Part shown: positions 31,593 through 42,854 of the stretch, piece by piece
How positions within the stretch are numbered: the stretch's first letter is position 1
How the letters are laid out: each line of letters opens with the position of its first letter
NCBI GenBank assembly: GCA_039583875.1
Contig: CM077153.1
Coordinates: 115,750,568 to 115,814,567, forward strand
From: Platanthera guangdongensis
Lineage: Eukaryota > Streptophyta > Magnoliopsida > Asparagales > Orchidaceae
Direction: 5' to 3'
DNA length: 64,000 bases
The notes under the pieces: generated by a model
The model's database searches: none
Told to the model about the DNA's origin: nothing
The model's input: only the letters and a program-made list of their open reading frames with translations
Position numbers and translations under genes: made by a program

Positions 31593-31597
31593 ATAGT
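31593..31597. repeat. target-site duplication ATAGT (right)
   Basis: Direct copy of 27493-27497. Confidence 0.9.
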
Positions 31598-32579
31598 TTA
31601 TTATATCTTGAAATACGAAACGGTGTGTACCTGAAGGCACGATAAAATTTAGATCTAAGGGCTGAAATGAATTAAACTAGTGAAAATGATTTGATGCTTA
31701 TTGAAATCATAGTGTCATGTTGGCACATTGCCACAAAAAGGTAACACAACACCATATACTTGTTTTTTGTTCAATCCCTTGCAACTGTCTTAGTTGCTTC
31801 CTGCACATCCGGTTAGTATTCTGGAATCTACTATTTACAGAACAAAATGACATATAATATAGATGTCGTTTATTTATCCACTTCATTTTTGGTTATATTT
31901 AGCTTGAAGTGGATATATATTGAAGATATCTGATCTAGAGGTGGAATCCTTGAGAGGAAAGCTCTTAAAGCTGGACTTGGTTTGCTTGTACATTGGGCAT
32001 GCATGGTCAGGCCTATTTTTACTTTATGTGAAATTTGATTAACCACTAATTCAGATTTCCTTATGTTTATTTATTTATTATCTTATAAATCATATGAACT
32101 AATCTCTTGTGCTATTCTCCACAAAGAGATTTCTTTTTGTATGTTATAAGATAGACTGGCATAAAAAATTTTAAACAAATAAAATTTCAGACAATACATA
32201 TGTCCACTCCCAATGCTAGTAAGAATTATTTTTAAAGTCAAATGACCCTATTATATAGGCACTGATCCTTGTAGAATTCAATGACATAGCATAAGCCATA
32301 AAGTTGATTTATGCACAAGAGATTATATTGGCACCCCTCTGCATAAGTTACCTTTATTATAGAGACTACGCCATTAGAGATGACACCATAAATTTTTGGC
32401 AGTCCTCTATTCTAATTTACCAAGGATGACCTTGGGTTCACTTTTTACGAGAGTGCGTTCTCATCAATGGCTTCTTATTCTACTCTTATGTCTAGAGTAG
32501 CCACTGTCCAACTACCATATTAGCATTTGGACAACCTGCAGAAAAAAAAAATTTAGTTTACCTTAGGAGCCTAATGAGG
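31598..32579. other. AT-rich stretch without recognised features
   Basis: No ORF, repeat or RNA gene that I can support. It may be the 3' part of the decayed minus-strand copia that follows. Confidence 0.4.
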
Positions 32580-34658
32580 CTTGGGTCCTGGGTTCCTGTT
32601 ATCTTTGGGAGCATATTTCTTAATAAAAGAATTATTAACTTATTTGATACTCTTTGCCTCGGTGACTGTTGGATTATACCAACAATCTAGAGTGAAGTGG
32701 CTCGCTTACCCACAACACTATGACTCATATATTGTACCTCCACTTCTGAACCATTTTAGGGATGGAGTGTGCAGGTTCATGTTCAGAATAGTAGGTCTTG
32801 GCATTCTTTTCATTTCTTTGATTGATCTTGTAGCTAAGTGCATGATGTGGAATGGATTGTACAGTCACTAGATTTTTCTTAAGGATAGGCCTTTGCAGAA
32901 TGGCCTTTCCTTTTCCTTTGAGTGTGGGTGATATTGAGCCAAATACAAATGATCCATGATTTTCCATTTGATTCCTTAACAAGGCTCATTAAATGCACTC
33001 AACCCAATATCCTTTCTTCCTATCCAGTGAGGTGCATTGCTGGCCCAACTAGAGGAGTATCCATTCTTCCAATGCCCATATATATTGTCTCGGTCATAAC
33101 TATTTGATAGCAGTAAGACTTTATGGAATTTGATTGGTTGCATCTTAGCTTTTCCTTTATTATTTTATTTTCTCCTACCACTTTATTATACCCTACACTA
33201 CATCTATATAGTGCAGAGAAGATATCTATTATGGGTAATATAGTTTGTGGCTTGGAGAACCTTGCCACTAGCTTTCTCTCATTGAGGAGCTTCTCCTAAA
33301 TATCCTTGATGATCTTGTTCTTATGACTTATAATTCCAATTTTGATGATTGGCATCCCCGTCAGCAAGATAAGTTCCCTAGTCATTTGAGTCAGCCTTTC
33401 AGCTTTCTCAAGGAATCCAAAAATAGCAAGTTTAAGGGATTCAATCTCCACAGCTTGCATCTTAACAAGCTTCTTGCTTTTCTTCAATGCTTCCATGAGA
33501 GCACCATATTTTTCAACCACGCCATTAAATTCTTCTTCGGATTCAGATTAGCCCTCATCATTAGATGATGAGTATGCTTCTGACTCGGCACCTATTTTAT
33601 AATCAGATTTAGACAATGATAAAGATGCTTTATTATTTACCACATCAGGATGAGAGTCATCCTGATCTTCCTCATCTATCATTGCCATGAGACCACATTT
33701 GTCTTCATCTTCAGTGTCATTGACAGACAGTGATATGGGATCCCTAATGCCCACCCTAGTAGCAGGATGTTATTCTTCATCTAATAGAGCCACAAGCCTA
33801 ATATAGGCTTCCTTTTCTAACTCAAATGGATGTAAATCAGTGTCACTCATGCATATCTTGTTTTGGCCATGAACCACTTTTCAGGCTTTTTGCATTTGTT
33901 ATAGATCTTCTCTTCAGACTTCTTATTCTCATTTCTCTTAACAAGATAGTCAACAATGATATGCCCAAGCCTGTTACAGCAGTAGCTGATAACATTAGTA
34001 ATCAAAAGTTTATTCTATTCGGAAACATACATGTCCCCTTTGGGATATGTTCTTATTCTGTTAGAGTTGTTGCGATTCTTCTTTGAGCTGGAGGTGGAAG
34101 AGAGTTTGTTCTTCTATTGTCTCCTCCTGCTCATCATTTTCTTGACTACTTGGAGAACAAGGTGAGAACTTTATCAGTAAACTCTACATCAGAAGTGCTG
34201 GTTTCAGAACTGTTTGAAGCAGCAGTCCTTATTGTAGGTGAAGGGTCTTCTCTCTGCATATCCTAGAGCTTTCAGCTTTGAAAGCCACAGACTTTTCCTT
34301 TGAGTGGGATCTGGCATCTTCCTCCTCTGCCTTCCATGTATTAAGTTACACCTTATTGGATAATAACTTCCCAAACAGATTTTAGGGAAGAATATTTGGC
34401 AGATTCTCCATCTCCATAATGACACATATCTTGATATCTTACTCCTTATTGAGGGATATCAAAAACTTATCATTTAAATCATAATTAGTCAATTTTCTCC
34501 CATAGTCCTTTAATTCATTAACAATTTTGAAGAATTTCTCATAACAATAAGCTATTGAGTCCATCTTCACTTTCTTAAAAGCTTCATATTCTTGATTCAT
34601 TAGGGATTTTTTCATCCCTTACTTTCTCTATGCCTTTCATATATACAATCATAGTGTC
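32580..34658 (-). pseudogene. decayed Sirevirus-like copia Gag C-terminus and beyond
   Basis: Reading leftward from 34658, broken frames show the Gag/UBN2 style (YDLNDKFLISLNKE, MEMENLPN), Lys/Ser-rich sequence and a zinc-knuckle remnant (CCNRLGHIIVDY) near 33940-33990. Asp/Glu-rich sequence follows at 33548-33754, then a KGKGKAILQRP segment at 32720-32990. Stops are frequent. No protease, integrase or RT is recognisable before 32580. Confidence 0.6.
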
Positions 34659-35015
34659 TCACATTTCCTTGGCAGTTTGGCAGTGGATTAAGTTATGAAA
34701 TGTGGAATCAACAATGTCACTGACAATTATGTTCTTGGCTCTCTTATTTATTATGGACAGAAAATCCTCATCTTTGGTCATTTCTGATAACTTATTTGGG
34801 ACACTCAGATTACCATCAATGGTTAAGACCTTCATGGGGATGAAGGGTGGCTCTTCAATAGTAGTGAATATTCTAGGATCATAGGCTGTCATGAATAGCT
34901 TGATACTTTGCTTCCAATTCCCAAAGTTTAATTTTTTACAGATGGGAAGTATTACTAAACTTAGCTCATTGTAGCTCTCACCAGAAGCCATGGTGTGTAG
35001 ACTTTTAATGCCCAT
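34659..35015 (-). pseudogene. gag: Sirevirus-like copia Gag N-terminus
   Basis: Open for 118 codons. The likely start is the internal Met of MASGESYNELSLVILPICKK at about 34991. The following KLNFGNWKQSIKLFMTAYDP is typical of copia Gag (Asn-Trp motif), and FHNLIHCQTAKEMWD continues the domain. A degenerate primer-site-like stretch lies at about 35029-35038. Confidence 0.7.
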
Positions 35016-35098
35016 GAGGATCTAGTTCATACTGTTGGTGAATAGGTGTTTGGATGTTTTTGGTCTTTTTGAAATTAGTTGACTATTCCTGCACAGAA

Positions 35099-37169
35099 TG
35101 TAACACAACCAACAAAAGTTGACTTTGGATCTATCGCTAGCGTTAGCTCGCTACCACTAGGCGATAACATGCCACATGGCAGTCGTCCACGTGTTGGAAG
35201 GCAGCAAAGCGGCCATTGAGTGGTGCTGACTTGGTCAAGCGGCCACCGCTAAAGCTATCGCGTCGTGTTAGTGGTTATCGACTAGTGATAGCATTATTTT
35301 AAGTTTTTTGGCATAAATCGTGTACCATTGTTCCATTTGAGGAAATGATCTTATGGCTAGGTTTTAAGCCCATGACTACTTAGTCAGAGGAGTGGGGAAA
35401 GAATATCATTTCTCTTTCTCTCTCTCTCTCTGTGTCTCTCTCTCTCTCTCTTCAATCCTCTCTTCAATCCTTGGAAGAAAAGAAGAAAGGGGGAAGAAGG
35501 CTGTGGGAAGATCTTTGGAGAGATGCTGAATGAGTTCCAACTGTAGGAATTGTGATCTGAGGCTAGATCCACAAAGATAAAGGCAAGGAGATCCTTTCCA
35601 TCCAAACAAAATCTATGTTCATGGCTCCTAAGTGATCTACAAGGGTAACGACCTTCCTTCTCAGACAAGTGAAGTCCTTATTTGTCATGTACATGGAAAT
35701 CCTCACCAATTGTTGAAGAATGAGAGATTTCCAATGGGTTGATCTTGGATATCCTTGGTATGAAACTTGCATATAAAATCCTGAATCAAAGTACGGAATA
35801 AGCATGCTATGTGAAGACCATCCGGACAGGTTGGTCTGGATTGGTGATGATTGATTTGCATGCCGGAGAAGACTCTATGGATAAACATTAGAATACAGGG
35901 TCAGGGTGTCGCAGATTGCTTCAGAAAGTTTCGGAGGTGTGCTCCAGGAAAATACCCTTGATTGAAGCAGAATCGAAGTTCTATTAGTATCGCAGTGCAG
36001 TAGTGTTAGTGTCGTTGGTAGCTCCTAGTTGTATCCAGTGAGCCGATTATGATGGATGTGAAGCCTAGGTCCTAGTGACGGGGTGCGTAGCATCAAAAAA
36101 CATGAAGACCTATTGTGCCCAACTAAATAGCAGATCTTGAGTATATGTCAGTATCGCAACACGGTAGTGCTACTGTTAGTGATAGCTCCCAATAAGCAGA
36201 TTTGAGATTGAGGACCCAAGTCCTAGGGACAAAGTGGGTGGAAAAAAGAAGCTATTGTGCCTGTATTGTCTAGCTCGATGGCCATTAGAGCCGACCATTG
36301 ATGGATAACATTGGTTATAAGATACACGTCGAGGAAAAGCTATACTCATGTCGCACATGTGCGATGCCAACGATATGAGCATGGGCAAAGCCTATCTGAA
36401 CCCATCCCTTACTGGTTGGTGAAGAGGTCGACCCTCGGTGCATCATCAGATTTTAGGATAGTCCGTAAGGTAGAGAGGCCTTGACGGTGATAGCTCATTG
36501 ATGTACCATCTGTCTATGTGAAGATAATGGTGGGACTGGGTATCCAGTAAATAGAGAAAATATATCATGAGTGCACGGGATGTGTGGCCTTACGAGTCAA
36601 TGTCTGTGGTGAATGGTGCTTGAATTACATATTTTGATGCCATAAGATATACATGTTGTTTACCTGCATGGAAGGAGCACCGCTGCCCCGAGTGAGTGGT
36701 GGGGTCGTTATAATTTTGTCAGTTAAAGCTGACTGTTGCCTTGTTTTTCCACCTCTTGGAGGATTGTCATTATACATATGTTGGAGAGCCATGTAGGAGG
36801 TAGAGGGCTGAAGTCCCTTTTTGCTATAGCGACCCTCGATGGCCAAGCTGAGCATATTTTACTGTTTTCATGTGTGGCCGGCCTGTGTGCTGATGCATGT
36901 AAGATACTCTTGTGAATAAAACATTTTGTCAAGTCTTAAGGCCAAAACACTTTGTGTATTTTATTATAATTCTTATGGTATTATAAGTGGACATTCCTAG
37001 TGATTGAGTTCTTCTTAACTTAAAATCTTCCGCTAGAATGCACTATGAGTTATGATGTGTTATTTCTTCAGTTTTAATATGTAACTCCACCGAATTTCTG
37101 TGGAATATAACGTGGGGCCCCGACCGGACCTTCCCTTATATTCTACATGACGGATGAGGGTATTATACA
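35099..37169 (+). repeat. Ty3 LTR, probably solo, with TATCGC/GCGATA words
   Basis: Starts TGTAACACAACC and ends GGTATTATACA. Its 3' half is the reverse counterpart of the LTR at 13611-15679: GGGGCCCCGACCGGACCTTC near 37113 against the GGTCCGGCCGGGGCCCC block at about 13650, and GACCATCCGGACAGG at 35816. It has a CT-rich tract at 35408-35450. The word array just inside the start (35120-35300) is TATCGC.AGCG/CACTAGGCGATA, not the ACACGCCCGTGT of its relative. I found no target duplication. Confidence 0.7.
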
Positions 37170-37570
37170 AAATTAGCAAAACAAGCCACACTACAAAAAG
37201 TACACCATTATTTATATTGGTTCCCCTGTTATAGGTACATCCACTTTCCCCCTCCACAGATCTAACATTGTGCTAGACTAGGCTAACTTCTCCACTATCT
37301 TAGATAAAATAGATCTCACAACTCAGATCTATATCTTGGATCATACAGCTTAGAGTAACACCCACTCATACAACTCAAACTCAAAGAATCCTACCTTAGG
37401 TCCACCCATGAACCCTACCTCAGGCCTTCAGCACATGCCCTACACTCAGATCTAACAGATGGATCCTACCTTAGATCCCAAACAGAACCCTACCTCATGC
37501 CAAAGCAAGCCCTATACTCAGATCCCATTGGGACCTTACAACAATAGTTGTAAAATTGGCTTGTTATAGA
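37170..37570 (-). repeat. diverged LTR fragment, copy of 20440-20700
   Basis: The minus strand repeats GATCTGAGT.TAGGGC, TAGGATCCATC and GGCCTGAGGTAGGGTT at 25-40-bp steps, as on the plus strand at 20440-20700. Confidence 0.6.
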
Positions 37571-39159
37571 AGAAATAGACAATATAAATTTCTCTTTGAA
37601 GCTTTGAGTCTTCTTTGGCTTCATGAAGAGAAAGCCTCTTTCCAGTTCAGCAACAAATCATCAGTACGTCTTCTTCTGGAGATTAAAACTTTACTGAATC
37701 TTTAGACAGGAAGGCTTCTTCTTTGCTCTTGAGAGAGTTGTATCAAAGATCTTGAGCAATTTTTCTTCTTCAGAATAAAGCTTTCTTATCAATAAACTTA
37801 GTCGGCTTGGCTTCTCTTTTAGATTATTGTTCTGGTGGTTTTGATGGCCGGCTAGAAAGGTTTTCAAAGATCTCCCCAAAGTTAGGGTATACAGGCTCTT
37901 TCTTCTCCTTGTATAGGTTTCACATCTCTAACGATTGGGAAGGAACAAAGCGTTCATGATGCCTTTCCAAATAAATAATGATTTGAATTTCGCCTTTGGC
38001 ACAAATGGTAATTTGAAATTTTGTAATTTGAGTTTAACATAATGCTAAGTTCTCCTCACATGACGCATTCAAACTTAGCCATTATTTTTGTTTGAATATA
38101 GCAGGAACACAACACTATTGAACTTAGAACCCTTTCTTCTTCTTAGGCATTATGTTTTGAGATTTAACATAGCGCTAGAGTCGTGTGATGTCTATCAACA
38201 TGACACTTCAGTACTCAGAATACTTTGAGAGTGATTTGGGACCTTCTAAACTGAGAGAAAAAGTGGCGATGTGTAATGATTATTAACAAGACATAACTTG
38301 CCTTGGAACTTTTCTCCTATTTTTGTGTTATTGAGGCATCATGTGATGTCCATTAACATGACAGTTGTGTACTTAGAACTTTTATTTTTATGATAGTCAA
38401 GCTAATTCTGTGTGACTTCACAATGCTTATCATGACTAAACTCGTTGTTATTGCATCTCACACGACGCTTCTGCACTTAGACCAATTTTGAGAAGCGATT
38501 TAGTGTTTTGTTGGTCTATATTAATCACCTAACTCACTTAAATATATTAATATGAAATTAAGCTATCCCTGCACAAGCCAAGTTTGATCATAATTAAATA
38601 CAACAAGCAGTTATCATTGACTTAAGGACTGTATCAAAACTAGAGCATTGTGGGCAAAGTTCCCAACATACCACAATTATGCTTCACATGTAATGCTTAT
38701 CTTGGAATCACACTTGGGATTCCAATAAAATTATATCGGGGTTGCATTCCCATGCCACTGTGATTCTTAATGAATTGTGGCTACCCCAAGCTCTCTTATT
38801 AGAGAAACTTGGCGCCACAATCACACAATATGCATAAAATAAAGCAATCTAGGAAACTTACACCTAAACCCAAGGAGAAAGAGTCTTTTTTGATTGTGAA
38901 TTCCTTTCCTTCCATGGGAGCCTCAAGAAAGTGGGTGGAGGAGAAGCGTTGAGTGATTCCCTATGCATTGGTGGAGAAGGATCGTTGATTGAAGCTCTCT
39001 AACTCTGGAATAAACTTCTTCTTCCTCTTCTGATCACTCTTTCTCTCTTTTCTTTCTAAACCTTGGATTGATATAATCCAATGTTAAATGAACCTTATTT
39101 ATTAACTAAATTGATCAAAATAAAGTTAGGGTGATCCAAGGTCAAAAGAACTTCACCAA
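37571..39159. other. non-coding, degenerate repeats
   Basis: 38040-38510 has loose repeats of ACATGACAC, CACACGACGCTTCTGCACTTAGA and GTGTGATGTC at about 80-130-bp steps, which may be another decayed word array. 38650-39000 resembles transcribed LTR sequence. No gene. Confidence 0.45.
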
Positions 39160-39195
39160 CCCCCCCCCCCCCCCACCCCACCCCACCCCACTCCA
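39160..39195. repeat. poly-C and CCCCA tract
   Basis: A run of about 15 C followed by CCCCA units. It could form an i-motif, or a G-quadruplex on the other strand. Confidence 0.9.
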
Positions 39196-39597
39196 TCATC
39201 CAATGTCATAAAATGAGCCGAAATATATTTTATGGCCCCGTACACGGCCTCCCACATGGTCGTGTATAGGATCTGTTCTGCAATTCAGACAAAACACCTC
39301 ATACGACTGATTATAGGCCTGGTCATGGCCTATTTGGGCCATGTTGCCTACCTTTTCTCCATGGATACATCCTAGCACAACCTCCCCTAGGTCATGTCTA
39401 TGTATGTATCAGGTTTGGGATAAATTTTTGGACGACTTCAACTCTAGGAAACACACACACATGTTCCTGCCAATGTATTGTGATAAACTCATCCAAATAA
39501 CTCCTAAATACCTTAAAAGAGCCCAAAAACTTGCACGATCCTTTTCGAAATCTCGGGGGTTTAAAGCCATAATCGAAAGGAAAATTGGAGTGTTACA
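39196..39597 (-). repeat. Ty3 LTR start fragment
   Basis: The minus strand from 39597 reads TGTAACACTCCAATTTTCC, then GGCTTTAAACCCCCGAGA, a style typical of Tekay-type LTR starts. A decayed word pair, ACACGACC/GGCCGTGT, lies at about 39235-39345. Confidence 0.55.
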
Positions 39598-41920
39598 AAA
39601 TATCATTTCCTTAACAAAATAAGGAAAATTTGTGCATTATAACAAACCTTGCGGGGATTAGGTGGACTCAAGTTGCACAAAAAGTTCACCTCATCATGGT
39701 GATTGGGTCAAGTTAACCCAGTAGGTTGACTTAGTCAAACCTAGGTGTTTAGGCTCATACATGCAAAATTTGACCTAACCTTTAATCCATTGACTTGGAG
39801 GTCTTAGATCCATTCTCTCACCCCTATATGGGCTGCCATCCCATCCAAGAGGTCAATCATAGCTTAATTGATCAAACTTGGCCATGCGCATGCTTGGCTG
39901 GTGATACGTAAAATTTAAGATGTATTTTCTGATTCTACGAATTATATGAAGGCGTACCTATTGTTCATAGCATATGATATTTAAAATAAATATCTACTGT
40001 CGTATTCCATGTGGTTATCGAGTTTTTCTACTCACTTATATTATATTATTTTATCAATTAAAATGAGAGTTGGGTTTTTCAATAGCAAAATGATAAAAAA
40101 AACATTTGATAAAGAATCCTTCAAAACAAAAAAAAGTAACTCAAACAATTCATAAGCATTTGATGAAAATATCGACTGTATAGGTTCCCAAATTATAATA
40201 TACCTCTCTAGAGGAATATTACTAACTAACCTTAGATTGATCGATTAAGATCTCTCAACCTGTTGAAACCCATGAGCTTGCTTTATGAGGTGAACAATAC
40301 TATTAGATTTGACTCCAATCCAAATGATTTATGTTAATCTCTCTCAAGGGGTGCATGCAACTCCTTTCACTCTTGGACGATCTCCTCATATGAACGGACC
40401 TATCGACCAACTAGAATACAGATCATGGATTGAAAGACATGCCGACGATATGTAATCAACACAATTAAAATTAAAGGTAAATCAAGATTTTCATTCAAAG
40501 CTTATGAAAAAATAAATTACGTAATTAAATTACTAAAGAGATCATCTAATCAAATGCTAAAAGAAATCAGCTAAACATGTTTAAATAAAAAGATGACTTT
40601 ATAAATAAAAATGACATGAATATAAGAGCTGGTATTACACTAGAAATTTAAAGTACAAGATAAAACAAAAAAGTTACACTAGAAATCAAAGTTGTAAGAA
40701 CAAAAATAAATTGCAATAAAAGAAAATGTAATAAAAGTGCAGAAAACTATGCTAAAATTGATCCAATCTAAGATAGGACTGGATGATTGGAGCCTGGAAT
40801 AGGCTTGAAATTATAGGTGCAAATTTGCAGGTTATACACCCTAGGTCATGCCTTGACCAAGGGCTTATAACGAGAAAAAATCGCCAAAATTAAGCTAAAA
40901 TATGTTTTGGAGAAAAACTACCAATTTTCATCACAAAAGTGGGCTACACGCCCTTATGTCAAGCCTACAAATTATGGTGCATCTGGTGCAAGAAAGAATG
41001 ACTGGATCGGGGCATGTCTGGTGGAATTTTGTTATTTCTAGAGTGTACATGCCCTAGGTCATGCCTGTGACCAAGGGCATGCAATTTTAATTTTGTAAAA
41101 ATTTTTCATAGTGTAGATAACATCATTCTCATTCAAAAATGGGGTGACACGTTTCATAACTCTTCCTAGATTAACAATTATGGGCGTTTGAAATTCAATA
41201 GTCAAAATTATATTTTTATTATACGCAGACCAAAATTCTAAAATTACTCCAGAACCTCTCCTAAGTCATGAAAACACAAAACAAAGTAAATTATACATAG
41301 AATTGAATAAAAATTACTAATAAATTATTAAAAAGAAAACCTAAACTATGTTAAATATCTATGATATATGTGATTTACCCATATACTTGAGCTTTTGCTA
41401 TTCTAGAGCAAAACTAATTTAAATAAAAAAATGTGAAAATATTTTATAGGGCATACAAAATTTACTACTAACTATGCACTTTGAATTATACAGGAATCAT
41501 ATTACATATGTTTTGAAATAAAATTTTTATTCATAAAAGATAAATCATAATTCAAAAAATTGAACTGAGTAGAATAAATATTAGTTTAAAATTCTCTATT
41601 TAAACCATCACACACAAAAATTGATGAATTAAGAGCATCAATCTAAGATTAAAACTATATAAACATTTAAAAACATTAGAAACTTGATAGAGAACTTCGT
41701 AATATTAAATATACTCTTTCAATGAATTATATTACAAAAAAAATCCAGGATCACTATGAATTGAAATGAATATTGGCTTACGTTTCAAGGGTAAGGTGAT
41801 CATCAAATTGGCATAGAAAGGTCTTTAGTAGCAGGTGATGAATTTTGTTAGCACCAAGTTTACCTCCTAGTTAGTTTTTTATCTTCTAGTCCTACTTTAT
41901 TTGTTAAATTAAGTGTGCTA
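39598..41920. other. AT-rich decayed repeat region
   Basis: 39660-39780 carries GGTCAAGTT/AACCCAGT phrases. A possible LTR start, TGATACGTAAAATT, lies at 39902. 40846-41092 has decayed palindromic words of the form GCCCTAGGTCA...TGACCAAGGGC. 41100-41900 is strongly AT-rich. No gene supported. Confidence 0.4.
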
Positions 41921-42537
41921 TGTAATAATCCCAAAGTTAATTTTCGGAGGTCGACGAACTCCGAACAAAATTTTCATTTTTCGTTGAACGGGGTTCGACG
42001 AACGTCGAATGGTGTTCGACGAACTTACAGCAGCTTTTGTGATATTTCGTCGAACGGAGTTCGACAATGGCGATTGGTTTTCGTCAATTGGGTTTCGTCG
42101 ACCGGAGTTCGACGATCGTGGTTTTCACTGTTTTTGGTTCGTCGAGCTGAGCTCGACGAACGACGAATGAATTTCTAGGTTTTTTGTTTTTGTTGTTGTG
42201 TTTATGTATCCAGGGGAGGTGATGACTGGCAAGGTAAGTCAACTCACAGCAAGCATTTCGTTGTAGTTTTTAGTTACTGGATAGAAGAGAAGATAGTAGA
42301 TTTTGGTCTGTAACTTGTTTTCTTGGTACTGTTCTTCTTCCTATAATCGCTTTGTTTTAAAAAGTTTATTCAAGATTTGGATATGGCTGCAAGTGCGCCT
42401 CCAATGGTGATGATCTAGATTTGGATTGTTTGTGCTTATCATCACCTTGTTTTTATTTCTCTCTCAAACTTTCTTGATTTCCTGCTTTCCTGCTTCAAGT
42501 TTGGATTTCTGATTTCTGGGTGTGATTCGGACCATCA
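41921..42537 (+). repeat. LTR with TTCGACGAA word array, followed by primer site
   Basis: Starts TGTAATAATCCC and ends ATTCGGACCATCA, four bases before a primer-site match. The array of TCGACGAAC/GTTCGTCGA words spans 41943-42175, starting about 22 bp inside the LTR. The copia-type gag that follows suggests a copia LTR, though the start resembles Ty3 LTRs. Confidence 0.6.
41943..42175. repeat. TTCGACGAA palindromic-word array
   Basis: About nine TCGACG/CGTCGA-bearing words in 230 bp, in both orientations (for example near 41951, 41995, 42015, 42046, 42094, 42107, 42140). The last contains CGTCGAGCTGAGCTCGACGA, identical to 19061-19080. Confidence 0.9.
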
Positions 42538-42541
42538 AAAG

Positions 42542-42554
42542 TGGTATCAGGGGC
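42542..42554 (+). other. primer-binding site, tRNA-iMet type
   Basis: TGGTATCAGGGGC matches the first eight bases of the iMet site and then diverges by one base. It lies four bases after the LTR end. Confidence 0.7.
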
Positions 42555-42599
42555 AGGTTATTTCGATTCAACCCTGTTATTTTGATTTTCGTGGTTCCG

Positions 42600-42784
42600 A
42601 TCCTCCGATCATAGATAGGCTACTTGGAGTTGCACTGTACGTTGACTATCAAACTGAAGAGGGAAAATTTTACGAGATGGAGATGGGAAGTCGAGAACAC
42701 ACTCAGGATGCATGGTGTGTGGGATATTGTTCAAAATCTACCTGAAGTGGTGTTACAAGAGGGAAGAGCACAGTGGGCTAATGT
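42600..42784 (+). pseudogene. copia Gag N-terminal fragment
   Basis: Encodes LTIKLKRENFTRWRWEVENT and LRMHGVWDIVQNLPE, the copia Gag start (Asn-Phe/Tyr...Trp motif, then HGVWDIV). It is cut off at 42784 by the inverted LTR end fragment. The start codon is uncertain. Confidence 0.7.
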
Positions 42785-42854
42785 AAGATCTTTTTTTTTC
42801 TTTTTAAACTCCGGGGTCTTATGCCCAGAAAAGCCGTTTTGCGGTGGCCCCGAC
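42785..42854 (-). repeat. inverted fragment of a Tekay-type LTR 3' end
   Basis: On the minus strand this matches the last about 70 bp of the giant LTR (GGGCATAAGACCC, CACCGCAAA.CGGC, then TTACA at the end) near 51600-51672. It directly abuts the 5' LTR start at 42855. A related element in the opposite direction therefore probably preceded the chromovirus insertion here. Confidence 0.75.

Noticed and set aside
41915..42178. ORF with repeated NGVRRT motifs
   Set aside because: The repeat comes from the TTCGACGAA word array, and the ORF spans an LTR start.
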